DNA of 27,802 nucleotides, taken from CAVSUR01 sp052143655 (GTDB lineage Bacteria > Actinomycetota > Actinomycetes > Streptosporangiales > Streptosporangiaceae). Location of the stretch: contig JBKQSL010000279.1 in the NCBI GenBank assembly GCA_052143655.1, forward strand, positions 1-27,802. Reading direction: 5' to 3'. Position 1 is the first letter of the stretch; each line of letters begins with the position of its first letter. The notes beneath the pieces are model-generated. The model searched no databases. It saw nothing but the letters and a program-made list of their open reading frames with translations, and had not been told where the DNA came from. The position numbers and the translations under genes are program-made. Shown in pieces: positions 8,526-16,912 of the stretch.

Positions 8526-11070
8526 GCCCGGTCACCGCGCTGATATCGGGCTCTGCAGCGAGAGTGAAGTACCCATCCTGGCCGGGATCGAGCGACTCGC
8601 CGAGGGTCCGCGACGGCCCGGTGACGGTGAGGTCGTGAATGGCAAGGACTCCGGGCACCATCAGCGCCGCATCGATCGCGCTGCGGTACAGTCGCTGCCC
8701 GATGCCCATCAGCGCCGGGCTGAACAGGCCCCCGGCCGATGCGGATACTGCCGCCTTCGCCGCCCTGATCGCCGCACTGCGCGGCCGGCCCGCCGCCACC
8801 TCCAGCACGCACGACAGGGTCAGCCCGACCGGCGTGGCGCCGATCACCTGGACCGGCCGGTTCGGGTCTTCGGCGCCGGCCAGCGCGGCCTTGGCCGCGG
8901 TCACCGCCGCGGCGTCGTCGCCGATGCAGACGGTCACCAGCGTGCGCTGCTGCGCCCGGTCGAACATCCAGAAGGCGGCGGCCCGGCTCACCCCGGCCGC
9001 TGCCGCGGCCATCTGCTGGTAGTCGGTCGCCGAGACCGCCCGGCCGAGCATCGCCGCGCTGGCCGGGGCGGCGGCCCGGACGTCGGCCGGGCCCTGCGGG
9101 TCCATGCCGCCGGTGACCGCGACCGGGTTCTGGATCGACGCCAGGTTCAGCTGCGGCTGGCGGATGGTAGTCAGCTGGCCGGCGGGCGGACTGGCCGCCG
9201 CCGATCCGTACCGGTAGGAGGCGACGACATTCCCGGTGCCAGACGGCAGCCGGGCGCCGTTGACGCCGTCCCCGAAGGCAACGGTGGTGACGGCCTGATC
9301 GGGCGACCGGGTTACGACGTACACCCGGGCGCCGGGGCCCTGGCCGTAGAAGCCCGGGACCTCCTGCCACTCGATCTGGTCCACGGACACGATAAGGGTG
9401 CTGGCGGGCTGGCCGCCGGCACCCGGGAGGTAGGTAAGCGGCGACTTCGCCAGCGTGAACGACTGGCGGGCCAGCGCCGCGTTCCCGCTGCCGAGCACCT
9501 CTCCGGTCACCGTGGTGCCGCGGGACACCGGTATCAGGTGCGGGAGCAGCCGCAGCGGCACCGCCAGCGGTCCCGGCGGCGCCGCGCCGCCGGCTGGCGT
9601 GAGGGTCAGCCGGCCCGCTGGCTGGCCGGCGTCCGCGGAGGTCGTGACCAGGACGCCGGCGCCGGTCGCATCCTGCAGGTAGGCCGGGCGGCCGTCGGCG
9701 GGAGGCGGGGCGGCGGCGGTGACGTGCGCCGGCCAGCGGCGCAGGTCGGCCGCGGGAGTGCCGATGATCGTGCCCACGTCCCGCAGACCGTAGCGGACCG
9801 CGATCGATGCGATTGCTGCGATCTCGCCCGTTGTCGTGGCGTCCGCCGTGCCGTGCTGGCCCAGGCCCGCTGCGGTCAGCAGGGCACTGCTGTCGTCCGT
9901 GCCGAGCTGGAGACCGAGGACCGTGTGCGCGATGACGATGTCCGGCGGCCGGGGGATCCTGCGGGCTGCGTCAGTGCCGGCCTCGGCGGTACCGCCGCTT
10001 GTCCCCGGCTCGGGGTAAGGGACCGCCCACAGGACCTCGTCGCTGCCGGTCACCACAGCCAGGGCCGAGGGAATGCCCGCGCCGCAGTCGAACAGCACCA
10101 GGTCGCCAGGTGAAATGCCGCGCACGGCCGCCGACAGGTGCACCCGCTGGACGGCGCTCGATTTCGGGTCGAAAACGATCGGCGGTTCCTGCCGCTCTGG
10201 CACCCCGAGCGCGGCCGGGTTGAAGATCGAGGCGGCCGCCGCCGGCCGCAGCAGCCGGTAGCGGGTCGAGTCAGAGGGCGGCCTGGGCGGGGCCGGCCTG
10301 CCGGGGCCGGGCGGTGCGGTCGGCCCGAGGCCGCCGGGAGCGAACCCGGCCCGGGTATTGATCACGCCGGTCGCCGGGTCCGGCTCGGGTGCTAGGGAGG
10401 CCACCGTCACCGCCCACCAGTAGCCGGTGTCGGGCTGGCCACTGGGCTGGCTGTGGACGAGAACCAGCCGGTCGCCCGGGCGGACGCCGCTGAGCCGCCC
10501 GGCGATCAGGACCGAGCGCGGCACGCCGCTGTCGGGGTAGAGCCGGAGCTCGTCGTCGGCAGCGACCGCGACCGGAATCGCCGACGGCCCGGCGAGGGTG
10601 GCTTTCTCGTCCACCTCGAACGTCTGGGACGGCACGCCCGCGGACGCGGTGCTGGACAGCTGCATGCCAGCCGGGATGACCAGCGGCCCGGCGGATCCGG
10701 GAGCAGCCATGGCGGCCAGGTTCCCGGTGGCCGCGATGCCCGGGGCCGGCACGTAGCCGAGCAGCGCGGCCAGGTTCGCGACGCTGGACGGCTGCCGGGC
10801 CGTGGGCAGGTAGCTCTCGCTGGCGTACTGCGCGTTATAGAAAGTCAGCACGTCGGCGAGGTAGGCCCACCACTCCAGCACCTGCAAGCCCAGGTCGCCC
10901 GGCGCGGGCCGCCAGGAGCCGATGGCCTGCTCGCCGGGCAGCGGCCGCAGCAGGGCCTGGCGGAAGGCGGCGAAGTCGCCCGCCCGGCGCGAGATCGGCG
11001 GCAGCCCGGCTGCCGGTGTTAGCTGCGGAACTTCCTGCCCGGGCACGCCGGGCCCGGCGTCCTGGCTCAT
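8518..11070 (-). CDS. Baseplate J/gp6-like protein (putative baseplate assembly protein, copy 2)
   Basis: This 850-residue protein begins at an ATG at 11070, which forms an ATGA overlap with the stop of the preceding J-like gene and follows a GGGGGG ribosome-binding site. Upstream in-frame sequence to 11247 is Arg/Pro-rich shadow. The N-terminal LGLQVLEWWAYLADVLTFYN and the C-terminal RAVSATDYQQMAAAAAGVSR are signatures of the TIGR02243/baseplate-J group. Those proteins form the baseplate wedges (T4 gp6, Afp11/Pvc11 counterparts). It shares the architecture of its upstream neighbour, so the two are divergent paralogues that probably occupy different wedge positions. Confidence 0.88.
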   Translation of the reverse strand: MSQDAGPGVPGQEVPQLTPAAGLPPISRRAGDFAAFRQALLRPLPGEQAIGSWRPAPGDLGLQVLEWWAYLADVLTFYNAQYASESYLPTARQPSSVANLAALLGYVPAPGIAATGNLAAMAAPGSAGPLVIPAGMQLSSTASAGVPSQTFEVDEKATLAGPSAIPVAVAADDELRLYPDSGVPRSVLIAGRLSGVRPGDRLVLVHSQPSGQPDTGYWWAVTVASLAPEPDPATGVINTRAGFAPGGLGPTAPPGPGRPAPPRPPSDSTRYRLLRPAAAASIFNPAALGVPERQEPPIVFDPKSSAVQRVHLSAAVRGISPGDLVLFDCGAGIPSALAVVTGSDEVLWAVPYPEPGTSGGTAEAGTDAARRIPRPPDIVIAHTVLGLQLGTDDSSALLTAAGLGQHGTADATTTGEIAAIASIAVRYGLRDVGTIIGTPAADLRRWPAHVTAAAPPPADGRPAYLQDATGAGVLVTTSADAGQPAGRLTLTPAGGAAPPGPLAVPLRLLPHLIPVSRGTTVTGEVLGSGNAALARQSFTLAKSPLTYLPGAGGQPASTLIVSVDQIEWQEVPGFYGQGPGARVYVVTRSPDQAVTTVAFGDGVNGARLPSGTGNVVASYRYGSAAASPPAGQLTTIRQPQLNLASIQNPVAVTGGMDPQGPADVRAAAPASAAMLGRAVSATDYQQMAAAAAGVSRAAAFWMFDRAQQRTLVTVCIGDDAAAVTAAKAALAGAEDPNRPVQVIGATPVGLTLSCVLEVAAGRPRSAAIRAAKAAVSASAGGLFSPALMGIGQRLYRSAIDAALMVPGVLAIHDLTVTGPSRTLGESLDPGQDGYFTLAAEPDISAVTGHG

Positions 11071-13508
11071 CCGGCCCCCCGTATTTCGACTTGCAGCAGC
11101 CCGGCCTGCGGTCTGGCCGGGTCGTTGTCGACGCGCAGGATCTCGCCGGGAGAGAATTGAACCTTCGCGGGCAGCGGGACCCAGTCGGCCAGCGGGCGGC
11201 CGGGCCGCCGGTACCGGATCCGCTCCACGCCGGCCACGCCGGGGCATGACTGGATGGCGGCGAGCAGCGCGCTCGATTCCAGCGCCGCGCCGAAGTTCCA
11301 GCGTGAATGGTCAAAGAACCCGGCCGCGCCGCCAAGGCCCCGGCCGGGCTGCAGCCCGGCGACGACGGCCGCCGCCACATCATCGGCCCGGTGCCCGGGC
11401 TGCGCGCTGATCGTGATCAGCAGGTCGATCGACGCGTACGCCGGGAGCATGCCGTAGCTCTCATAGCCGGCCAGGCGCCGTCGGCCGAGCAGCCCGGTCA
11501 GCGCCTCCAGTTGCGCGAGCGTCGGCTGCTGCGCCCCGGCGGGGTCGGCGTGGGTCAGTACGGTGAGCCAGCTGCCGGTCCAGCGGAACGCGGTGCTCGC
11601 CTGCCTCACCCACGCAAGCGACTGTGCGGCCGCGGTGTAATCACTGGCCAGGACCGCGCGCAGCTGCCTCGCGCGGAAGTCCTGCGGTGCCCGGTCGCGG
11701 ACCTGCTGGCCGGATTCGGCGGCCGCGCCGCCCGCAGCGGGGAACGGGTTGGTGCACGCGGCGATCAGCGCCCCCTGGCCCTGCGCCGCGACGTTGACGA
11801 TGGAGTCCGCCGGGACGTTGCCGGCGGAGCCGCCGCCGACCCGGTAGGTCACGGTGAAGGCCGTGCCGGGCAGCGGGAGCATCCCGAACGTGCCGTCGCC
11901 GAAACGGATCGTGGTGCCGCCGTCACCGTCATAGTCGAACCATGTCGTGCCGTCGCTCGTGAGCACTGGCGAGTACTGCTCGGCCGTCAGCGTGAACACC
12001 TGGTCAGCCGGACCGGCTTCCAGCAGCCAGTGCTGGAAGGCCCACGGGGACGGGCTGCCGCCGGCTGGGACCTGGTGGCTGAGGATGATCTCGGGCCGGG
12101 CGGGCAGCGAATCGGCCGGTGCGGCCGCGGCGATCCAGGCCAGCGGCCTGGTGCTGAGGCAGTAGCGGAACGCGGGCCGCGGATCCTGCGGCGTCGAGTT
12201 GGCTGCGGCCCGCACGACCACCGGCCCGGGCGCCGCTCCGGGTTGCGGGATGGTGAAGGTCTCGGAGCGGCGCAGGCCCTGGACGGCCGGGACCAGGTTG
12301 CCGGCGACAGCGGTAGCGGTCAGGTCGTGGTCGCGGGCCGTAGGGGCCCGCAGCACGACTCGGGTCAGGACCGTCGGCGGCGGACTGCCGATCAGCGGGT
12401 CGGCGGTCTCATCCGCCGCCGCGACGGTGACTAGCTCCCGGACAGGCGGCCCGGCGCCGCCGGGTGCATCGGAGTCGAGCAGCAAGCGCTGGCCCGGGTG
12501 CAGGCCCAGGCCGTGGCCGACCAGGTAGAGCCTGGTCGAGCCCGCGGCCAGCAGGCGCTGGCTGTCATCCCAGTAGTAGGGCCGCAGGCCGGCCCGGTTC
12601 CAGCGGGCATCGACGGCGGCCCAGGCGGGCGCGGCGGCGGCGCCGGGCAGGCCGGCGGCCGGGTCCTCGATCTCGAAACTGACGACCGAGCCGGCGGCGC
12701 TCTGGGCCTGGATCAGCGGCGGGCTGGCGGTGTCGATCGTCCAGCCGGCGGCGCCCGGATCGCCGTTCGCGGGACCCGATACGTCGAGCTGGAGGATGGC
12801 GGTCGCAACGGTCGCGGGGGCAGGTTCGTAGTCGACCAGCCGCGCATGCCCGACGACCGACATCCGCTGGGTCGCGGTCATGATGGTCGACTCGGCGAGC
12901 ACCCGGTCCTGGTAGTAGCTGAGCTCGTCCGCGGTAGCAGCGAGCGCCTCCATCAGCATGACGCCAATGTCAGCCTCCGACCGCTCCACCCAGGCGGGGT
13001 AGCGCTGGGCGGAGAACTCCGACAGGGCCTGCGTGAAGCTGCCGTAGTCCTTCGCCAGGTAATCGATGGGCACCTGCGGCCGGTCCGGCTCGGGGCCGCC
13101 GCGAGCCGGACCGGCTCCGCCCGTCCCGCTGGCGGTGAACCTGAACAGTACCTGGCCGAAAAACGGATCGAGCTTGCGGCTGGCGATGGCCAGTCGGTAG
13201 ATCGACAGGTCACCGGCCGCGGACACGGTCACCGCAAGGACCGGGCGGCCCTGGCGGTCGGCACTCCAGTCGGCCCGCTCATCGACGGGGCGGGCGCTGA
13301 TGCCGGTGACGACTTCGCCGCCGGTGATCGTCACCGGCTGGCTGCCGGACAGGCTGCCCCGCACGGTCACGGTATTGAGGAAGTGGACGAGCAGCCGGGT
13401 CCGGCCCGGAGCGACGTCGACATAGTCGATGCCGTTGAGAACGGCGCCGGGCGCCAGCAGCAGTTGCCGCCGGTCGCGGGGCGGCGATTCCGGCGGGCCG
13501 GAGGTCAT
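11067..13508 (-). CDS. Baseplate J/gp6-like protein (putative baseplate assembly protein, copy 1)
   Basis: This 813-residue protein starts at an ATG at 13508, within an ATGA overlap with the gp25 gene. The frame is open further upstream to 13916, but that part is Arg-rich and antisense-like and overlaps gp25, so it is discarded. Signatures of TIGR02243 putative baseplate assembly proteins are present: IDYLAKDYGSFTQALSEF, then VMLMEALAATADELSYYQDR, and near the C-terminus VRDRAPQDFRARQLRAVLAS followed by DY. The latter block is typical of baseplate-J proteins. It should form part of the wedge ring next to gp25. Confidence 0.9.
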   Translation of the reverse strand: MTSGPPESPPRDRRQLLLAPGAVLNGIDYVDVAPGRTRLLVHFLNTVTVRGSLSGSQPVTITGGEVVTGISARPVDERADWSADRQGRPVLAVTVSAAGDLSIYRLAIASRKLDPFFGQVLFRFTASGTGGAGPARGGPEPDRPQVPIDYLAKDYGSFTQALSEFSAQRYPAWVERSEADIGVMLMEALAATADELSYYQDRVLAESTIMTATQRMSVVGHARLVDYEPAPATVATAILQLDVSGPANGDPGAAGWTIDTASPPLIQAQSAAGSVVSFEIEDPAAGLPGAAAAPAWAAVDARWNRAGLRPYYWDDSQRLLAAGSTRLYLVGHGLGLHPGQRLLLDSDAPGGAGPPVRELVTVAAADETADPLIGSPPPTVLTRVVLRAPTARDHDLTATAVAGNLVPAVQGLRRSETFTIPQPGAAPGPVVVRAAANSTPQDPRPAFRYCLSTRPLAWIAAAAPADSLPARPEIILSHQVPAGGSPSPWAFQHWLLEAGPADQVFTLTAEQYSPVLTSDGTTWFDYDGDGGTTIRFGDGTFGMLPLPGTAFTVTYRVGGGSAGNVPADSIVNVAAQGQGALIAACTNPFPAAGGAAAESGQQVRDRAPQDFRARQLRAVLASDYTAAAQSLAWVRQASTAFRWTGSWLTVLTHADPAGAQQPTLAQLEALTGLLGRRRLAGYESYGMLPAYASIDLLITISAQPGHRADDVAAAVVAGLQPGRGLGGAAGFFDHSRWNFGAALESSALLAAIQSCPGVAGVERIRYRRPGRPLADWVPLPAKVQFSPGEILRVDNDPARPQAGLLQVEIRGAG

Positions 13509-13891
13509 GCGACCGCCACCGTGACCGCCTGGGTCGTCTGCGTCTCGACCAGCGTGTAGGTGACGGTCACCTCGAGCGCGCCCGGCTCGGCGGGCGCGCC
13601 GCCGGAGCCGGTGGCCACCACGACGTCGGCCGCGACGCCGGCCAGCCACTGGTTCATGCCCTGGATGACCCGCAGCCGGACGGTCGCGGCCAGCGCGTCG
13701 GAGTTCGGGGCGAACACCAGCGACCGCAGGCCGCAGCCGAACTGCGGCAGGTCGGCGCGCTCGCCCGGGGTGGTGAGCAGGAGCTGGCGGATCATCTGGT
13801 CGACGTGCGCGGCGTAGCCGGCCTGCGCGGTCTGCTGCGACGATGTGTCGATCCGGAAGGGGAACGCGAAGTCCTGCCGGGGCATGGTCAT
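13505..13891 (-). CDS. gp25/GPW-family baseplate wedge protein
   Basis: This is a 128-residue protein. The ATG at 13891 lies in an ATGA overlap with the spike gene and is preferred over an internal ATG at 13885. FAFPFRID, QMIRQLLLTTPGERADLPQF and GCGLRSLVFAP match the gp25/GPW lysozyme-like family (hallmark GER...P.FG...L..LVF). In contractile tails gp25 links the wedge to the first sheath ring and helps trigger contraction. Its length is normal for the family. It is coupled to the next gene, baseplate J, by another ATGA overlap, which keeps the canonical gpV-gp25-gpJ order. Confidence 0.95.
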   Translation of the reverse strand: MTMPRQDFAFPFRIDTSSQQTAQAGYAAHVDQMIRQLLLTTPGERADLPQFGCGLRSLVFAPNSDALAATVRLRVIQGMNQWLAGVAADVVVATGSGGAPAEPGALEVTVTYTLVETQTTQAVTVAVA

Positions 13892-14412
13892 CCCTGCACC
13901 TCCAGCGCGCCGTCATTGACCGACACGCTTGAGCTGCTCACCACGACCGTGACGGACTGGCCGCTGGCGAGGGTGATGCCCGAGCTGTCGAGGGTCACGG
14001 TGTTGCCGTTGGGATCGGAGAGCGTGATCGAGCTCCCGCCGTCGTCGAACTCCAGCTTGTGCGGCGCCCTGGTGACGATGACCTTGACGTCGCCGGCCGC
14101 GTCCGCCGGGCACTCGCCTTCGCGCCAGTAGCCGCCGACCCAGATCGGGAACGAGACATCCCCGCCCTCGAACTCGATCCAGACACCGCTGCCGGCTTCG
14201 GGCAGGAACGCGAAGCCGGCATTCGGCCCGGCGTAGGGGACGCATGGCATGCACCAGCCGGTGGCAACCTCGCCCAGCACCGACGGCACCGTCGCCTTGA
14301 TCCGCATCGTCGCCGCGTCGACCTCCGACACGATGCCGCGGTATTTGCCGTAGAAGCGGGTGCGCAGCCGCTCGATGAGATCCTCGAGCGCCCGGTCGCC
14401 GGCTCCGGTCAC
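13888..14412 (-). CDS. gpV/gp5-like spike protein (OB-fold plus short beta-spike)
   Basis: This 174-residue protein starts at a GTG (14412) in a GTGA overlap with the hub gene. The open frame further upstream is antisense-like and is discarded. Residues about 20-95 form the gp5/gpV OB-fold: YRGIVSEVDAATMRIKATVP, then PYAGPNAGFAFLPEAGSGVW and FPIWVGGYW. The C-terminus has short repeated beta strands (ITLSDPNGNTVTLDSSG, ITLASGQSVTVVVS) expected of the trimeric spike stem. It would trimerise below the hub and carry the DUF4280 PAAR-like tip. Hub and spike are separate here, whereas VgrG-type proteins fuse them. Confidence 0.92.
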   Translation of the reverse strand: MTGAGDRALEDLIERLRTRFYGKYRGIVSEVDAATMRIKATVPSVLGEVATGWCMPCVPYAGPNAGFAFLPEAGSGVWIEFEGGDVSFPIWVGGYWREGECPADAAGDVKVIVTRAPHKLEFDDGGSSITLSDPNGNTVTLDSSGITLASGQSVTVVVSSSSVSVNDGALEVQG

Positions 14413-15560
14413 GGTGATCCCGCCCCCGGCAGCGCGGCGGCGAAGGAGGCGAGCCCGCCGCCCGGACTGGTCGGCCCCACCGCGTTGCGCACGAGCGTGA
14501 AGGCCATCTTCCACGCGTCCAGCGAATAGCTGTGCCGGACGTTCCATACCAGCCAGTTACCGGACTGGAGGCTGCCCGCGCCCTGGATCGTCACGACGTC
14601 CCCGGCACGCAGGATCGCGCCGATCCGGTCTGAGTCGGCTTCGCCGGTGCAGCGGGAGAAAAACCCGGATTCGGCGAGTACCGCCGCGGTTCGCTGGCTC
14701 AGCTCCGGTACGTCGGCCGGGGCCGTGAGCAGCAGCGACGAGGAGCGGCCGAGATAGGCTGGATAGCCGCGGGCGCCGAGCACTCGCAGGCCGCTGTCAT
14801 CGGCGCTCACCTCGGTGCCCGGGCCGGCCGCAGTGAGGTCAACCTGGCCTGCGTCCACCTCGGTGGGGCGCATCACGTCCCAGTCGAAATCGAGGGCGTC
14901 GACCGTCCAGCTGTCCGGGTCGGTCAGGGAGATCGTGGCCGCTGGCTGGCCGTCCACGGCCGGGGTCACGAAGTACCCGGTCCTGGCCCCGGGAGTGTCC
15001 GTGCAGGCGACCCGGCACAGCTTCCCGCCGCGCCGCGCCAGGCCGCGCAGGAACTGCAGGTCCGTCGCGCGCTGCAGCAGCGTGTGCCCGTCGGGAGCAT
15101 GCCGGGGGGAGTCGTTGGCCGTATTGGCCGCGGCCGGCCTGAACCCGTATCCGCTGAAGATCGCGCTGGCGACCTCTCCGTCGGTCTGCCCGGACCATTC
15201 GAAGACATGATCATCCAGATTCATCAGCCATGAGGCGTCCTGGGCGCAGATCTCGACGGTGGAGGATACGGCCGCCCGGTCGAGGTGCAGCCGCCACGAC
15301 AGGACGTATCCGTCGAAGACGCACTGGGACGCGGCGCCGGGGCCGGCCGGGGTGACGGTGATGGTGATGTTCGTCCCCGGCTCGAACGTGCCGTCCCCGA
15401 CGAACTGGAGGTCCCCGGCGGAGACCCGGTTCACCGGCAGCCGCAGCACCAGCGTGCTGGGCTGATCCGAGCATTCCTCGACCTCCAGGTCCGCGATCGC
15501 GCTGTAGAGCGCATCCGGCGCTGGCGCCTGGCCGATGTCCAGCCGGACACTCAGGCTCAT
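14409..15560 (-). CDS. gpD/gp27-like baseplate hub (phage late control D family)
   Basis: This 383-residue protein starts at an ATG in an ATGA overlap with the small LysM/gpX-like gene. The sequence fits the hub half of VgrG (gp27/gpD): LEVEECSDQPSTLVLRLPVN, the strand block VFDGYVLSWRLHLD, the helix DGHTLLQRATDLQFLRGLAR, and a C-terminal GDVVTIQGAGSLQSGNWLVW segment typical of phage late control D proteins. It should form the trimeric hub that bridges the inner tube and the spike. The stop is coupled to the spike start by GTGA. Confidence 0.88.
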   Translation of the reverse strand: MSLSVRLDIGQAPAPDALYSAIADLEVEECSDQPSTLVLRLPVNRVSAGDLQFVGDGTFEPGTNITITVTPAGPGAASQCVFDGYVLSWRLHLDRAAVSSTVEICAQDASWLMNLDDHVFEWSGQTDGEVASAIFSGYGFRPAAANTANDSPRHAPDGHTLLQRATDLQFLRGLARRGGKLCRVACTDTPGARTGYFVTPAVDGQPAATISLTDPDSWTVDALDFDWDVMRPTEVDAGQVDLTAAGPGTEVSADDSGLRVLGARGYPAYLGRSSSLLLTAPADVPELSQRTAAVLAESGFFSRCTGEADSDRIGAILRAGDVVTIQGAGSLQSGNWLVWNVRHSYSLDAWKMAFTLVRNAVGPTSPGGGLASFAAALPGAGSP

Positions 15561-15835
15561 GCGGCACCGCCCTGGGGTATGCCGATCAGGGCACGGGCGG
15601 CGAGCGAGCCGGCCAGCATGGAATTACCGGCGTCGCAGAGCCGCCAGAAGCCGGTCGGCGCGTTCAGGTACTGCACGGCGACCAGGTCCAGCCGTCCCGG
15701 CCCGATGCGCTGGTAGTAGCCGACCAGCGGAACCGGATCCGGCAGCGGCGGGATCACGGCCGTGACCTGCCTGCCGCCGGGCAGCGCGACCGTATGGGTG
15801 GGCTGGCCTGCGTAGCGGCTGCCGGCTGTGAACAT
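15557..15835 (-). CDS. Small LysM/tail-protein-X-like baseplate protein
   Basis: This 92-residue protein starts at an ATG preceded by the strong site GGAGGAGG, 16 bases after the CIS_tube-like gene. It contains DLVAVQYLNAPTGFWRLCDA and a final ALIGIPQ, which looks like the LysM-type fold of gpX proteins (a YLxDPxxFWRICDAN-style motif is common in eCIS and phage-tail loci). In Afp/Pvc systems an equivalent LysM element is attached to the tube-adaptor protein (Afp7-like). Here it is encoded as a separate small gene next to that adaptor and before the hub. The exact family assignment is tentative, but context and start are solid. Confidence 0.8.
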   Translation of the reverse strand: MFTAGSRYAGQPTHTVALPGGRQVTAVIPPLPDPVPLVGYYQRIGPGRLDLVAVQYLNAPTGFWRLCDAGNSMLAGSLAARALIGIPQGGAA

Positions 15836-15851
15836 GTCCCTCCTCCGGCGG

Positions 15852-16580
15852 TCAGTGCGGGATCATTCCGATGATCGACTCCGCGGCGTTGGCGAGATTG
15901 GCGGCCGCGAGCTCCTGGCGCAGCGAGAGCGTGTAGTTGTAGGCGATCGTGGCGAGGCTGGCCAGCACGGCGTTGTCGGTGCTCGCGCTGGCTAGCTGGT
16001 CGGGGGTGAGCACCCGCAGCGAGAGCTGGGCCTCGGCGTGAGTCGGGTTGAGCGCGGCGTCGTAGAGCTTCTCGGTGATCGTCAGTCCCGTCACCCGGAC
16101 GGGCACGATGCGCCCCGGTCCCCAGATGAACAGCGTCACCGGCATGACCGACTGCGGGACGGCGGAAGCCGCGGCCGGCGCCTGGCCGCTGAGGCCGGCC
16201 GCGATGGCGGCCGATACCGCGCCGGTCAGGCCCGTCCTGCTCACACTCGCCGGGTAGAGCAGCAGTTCGAGCGTGGCGAGCCGGCTGTAGATGCCGGTGC
16301 TCTGCGCGAGCGCCGCCGTGGGCGCGCTGCCGTCGGCGATCTCGTCGTTGGCGTCCATCGCGATCGTGAAGGAGAACGACTCGCCCGGCATGCCTTTCAC
16401 CGCGAAGGGGTTGCTCGTTTCCGGGGCGCTGCCCGCCCGGGACGTGGCCGGCTCGGGCTGAGTCCAGGTGTGCGTCATCGTCTCGGGGTTGTACTGGAAG
16501 ACGATCACGTTGGGCACCGGGACCGGGAGATAGGTCGGCGTGAACTCGACCAGCGCTCCCTTCAGCACCACGCTGCTCAC
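15852..16580 (-). CDS. CIS_tube / Afp7-like tube-initiator protein
   Basis: This 242-residue protein starts with a GTG (16580) in a GTGA overlap with the small upstream gene. Near the N-terminus is the typical VIVFQYNPETMTHTW motif of the contractile-injection-system tube N-terminal family (CIS_tube), followed by GESFSFTIAMDAND and ATLELLLYP. In Afp and Pvc particles such proteins sit between the spike/hub and the inner tube. The C-terminal LysM part seen in longer homologues is absent, consistent with the separate LysM-like gene just downstream. The second half contains VTLFIWGPGRIVPVRVTGL, a tube-fold-like beta stretch. Confidence 0.85.
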   Translation of the reverse strand: MSSVVLKGALVEFTPTYLPVPVPNVIVFQYNPETMTHTWTQPEPATSRAGSAPETSNPFAVKGMPGESFSFTIAMDANDEIADGSAPTAALAQSTGIYSRLATLELLLYPASVSRTGLTGAVSAAIAAGLSGQAPAAASAVPQSVMPVTLFIWGPGRIVPVRVTGLTITEKLYDAALNPTHAEAQLSLRVLTPDQLASASTDNAVLASLATIAYNYTLSLRQELAAANLANAAESIIGMIPH

Positions 16581-16912
16581 CTGACCGCCTCCTGGTCCGG
16601 GCCGGCCGGCACCTGGCCGCAGGCCAGCACCCGCCCGATCTCGGCGATGACGCGCCGGGCGAGCACGTCTGGCTGGCCGGCGTCAGCGGCCTGCGCCCGG
16701 ACCTCGGCCCGCAGGAAATCACGGCTGACAACCCCGGCTGGCAGCAGCAGTCCGGGCGCGACGCCCTCGGCGACGAGGCGGGCCAGCGAGCGTGCCGCGT
16801 CCTCGTCGAGGCCGCTCACCCGAAGCGCCAGCCGGTCAATGCGGACGTCACCGTCCTGGCCCCTGTCCCGCCCGCCGGGTCCGCCGCCGGGTGCCGCGGC
16901 TGCGGGACTCAC
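16577..16912 (-). CDS. Small conserved-type eCIS hypothetical protein
   Basis: This 111-residue protein starts with a GTG (16912) overlapping the AAA+ ATPase stop as GTGA, and ends in another GTGA overlap with the CIS_tube-like gene. Both joins support a real gene. After a Gly/Pro-rich disordered start comes IDRLALRVSGLDEDAARSLA followed by RLVAEGV, then two predicted helices ending RRVIAEIGRVLACG. I have seen comparable small helical proteins between the ATPase and tube-adaptor genes in similar loci but know no function. It could be a small assembly factor; no catalytic motif is visible. Confidence 0.75.
   Translation of the reverse strand: MSPAAAAPGGGPGGRDRGQDGDVRIDRLALRVSGLDEDAARSLARLVAEGVAPGLLLPAGVVSRDFLRAEVRAQAADAGQPDVLARRVIAEIGRVLACGQVPAGPDQEAVR

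Noticed and set aside
6057..8543. 828-codon open frame on the plus strand, antisense to the gpI-like gene
   Set aside because: Composition is Arg/Gly/Asp-rich GC-shadow sequence with no family signature; the minus strand encodes a recognisable protein with correct operon joins. The same applies to plus-strand frames 2370-4088, 4170-5393, 8524-10113 and 19053-20495.
13509..13916. N-terminal extension of the first baseplate-J protein
   Set aside because: It overlaps the gp25 gene entirely; the ATG at 13508 sits in an ATGA overlap.
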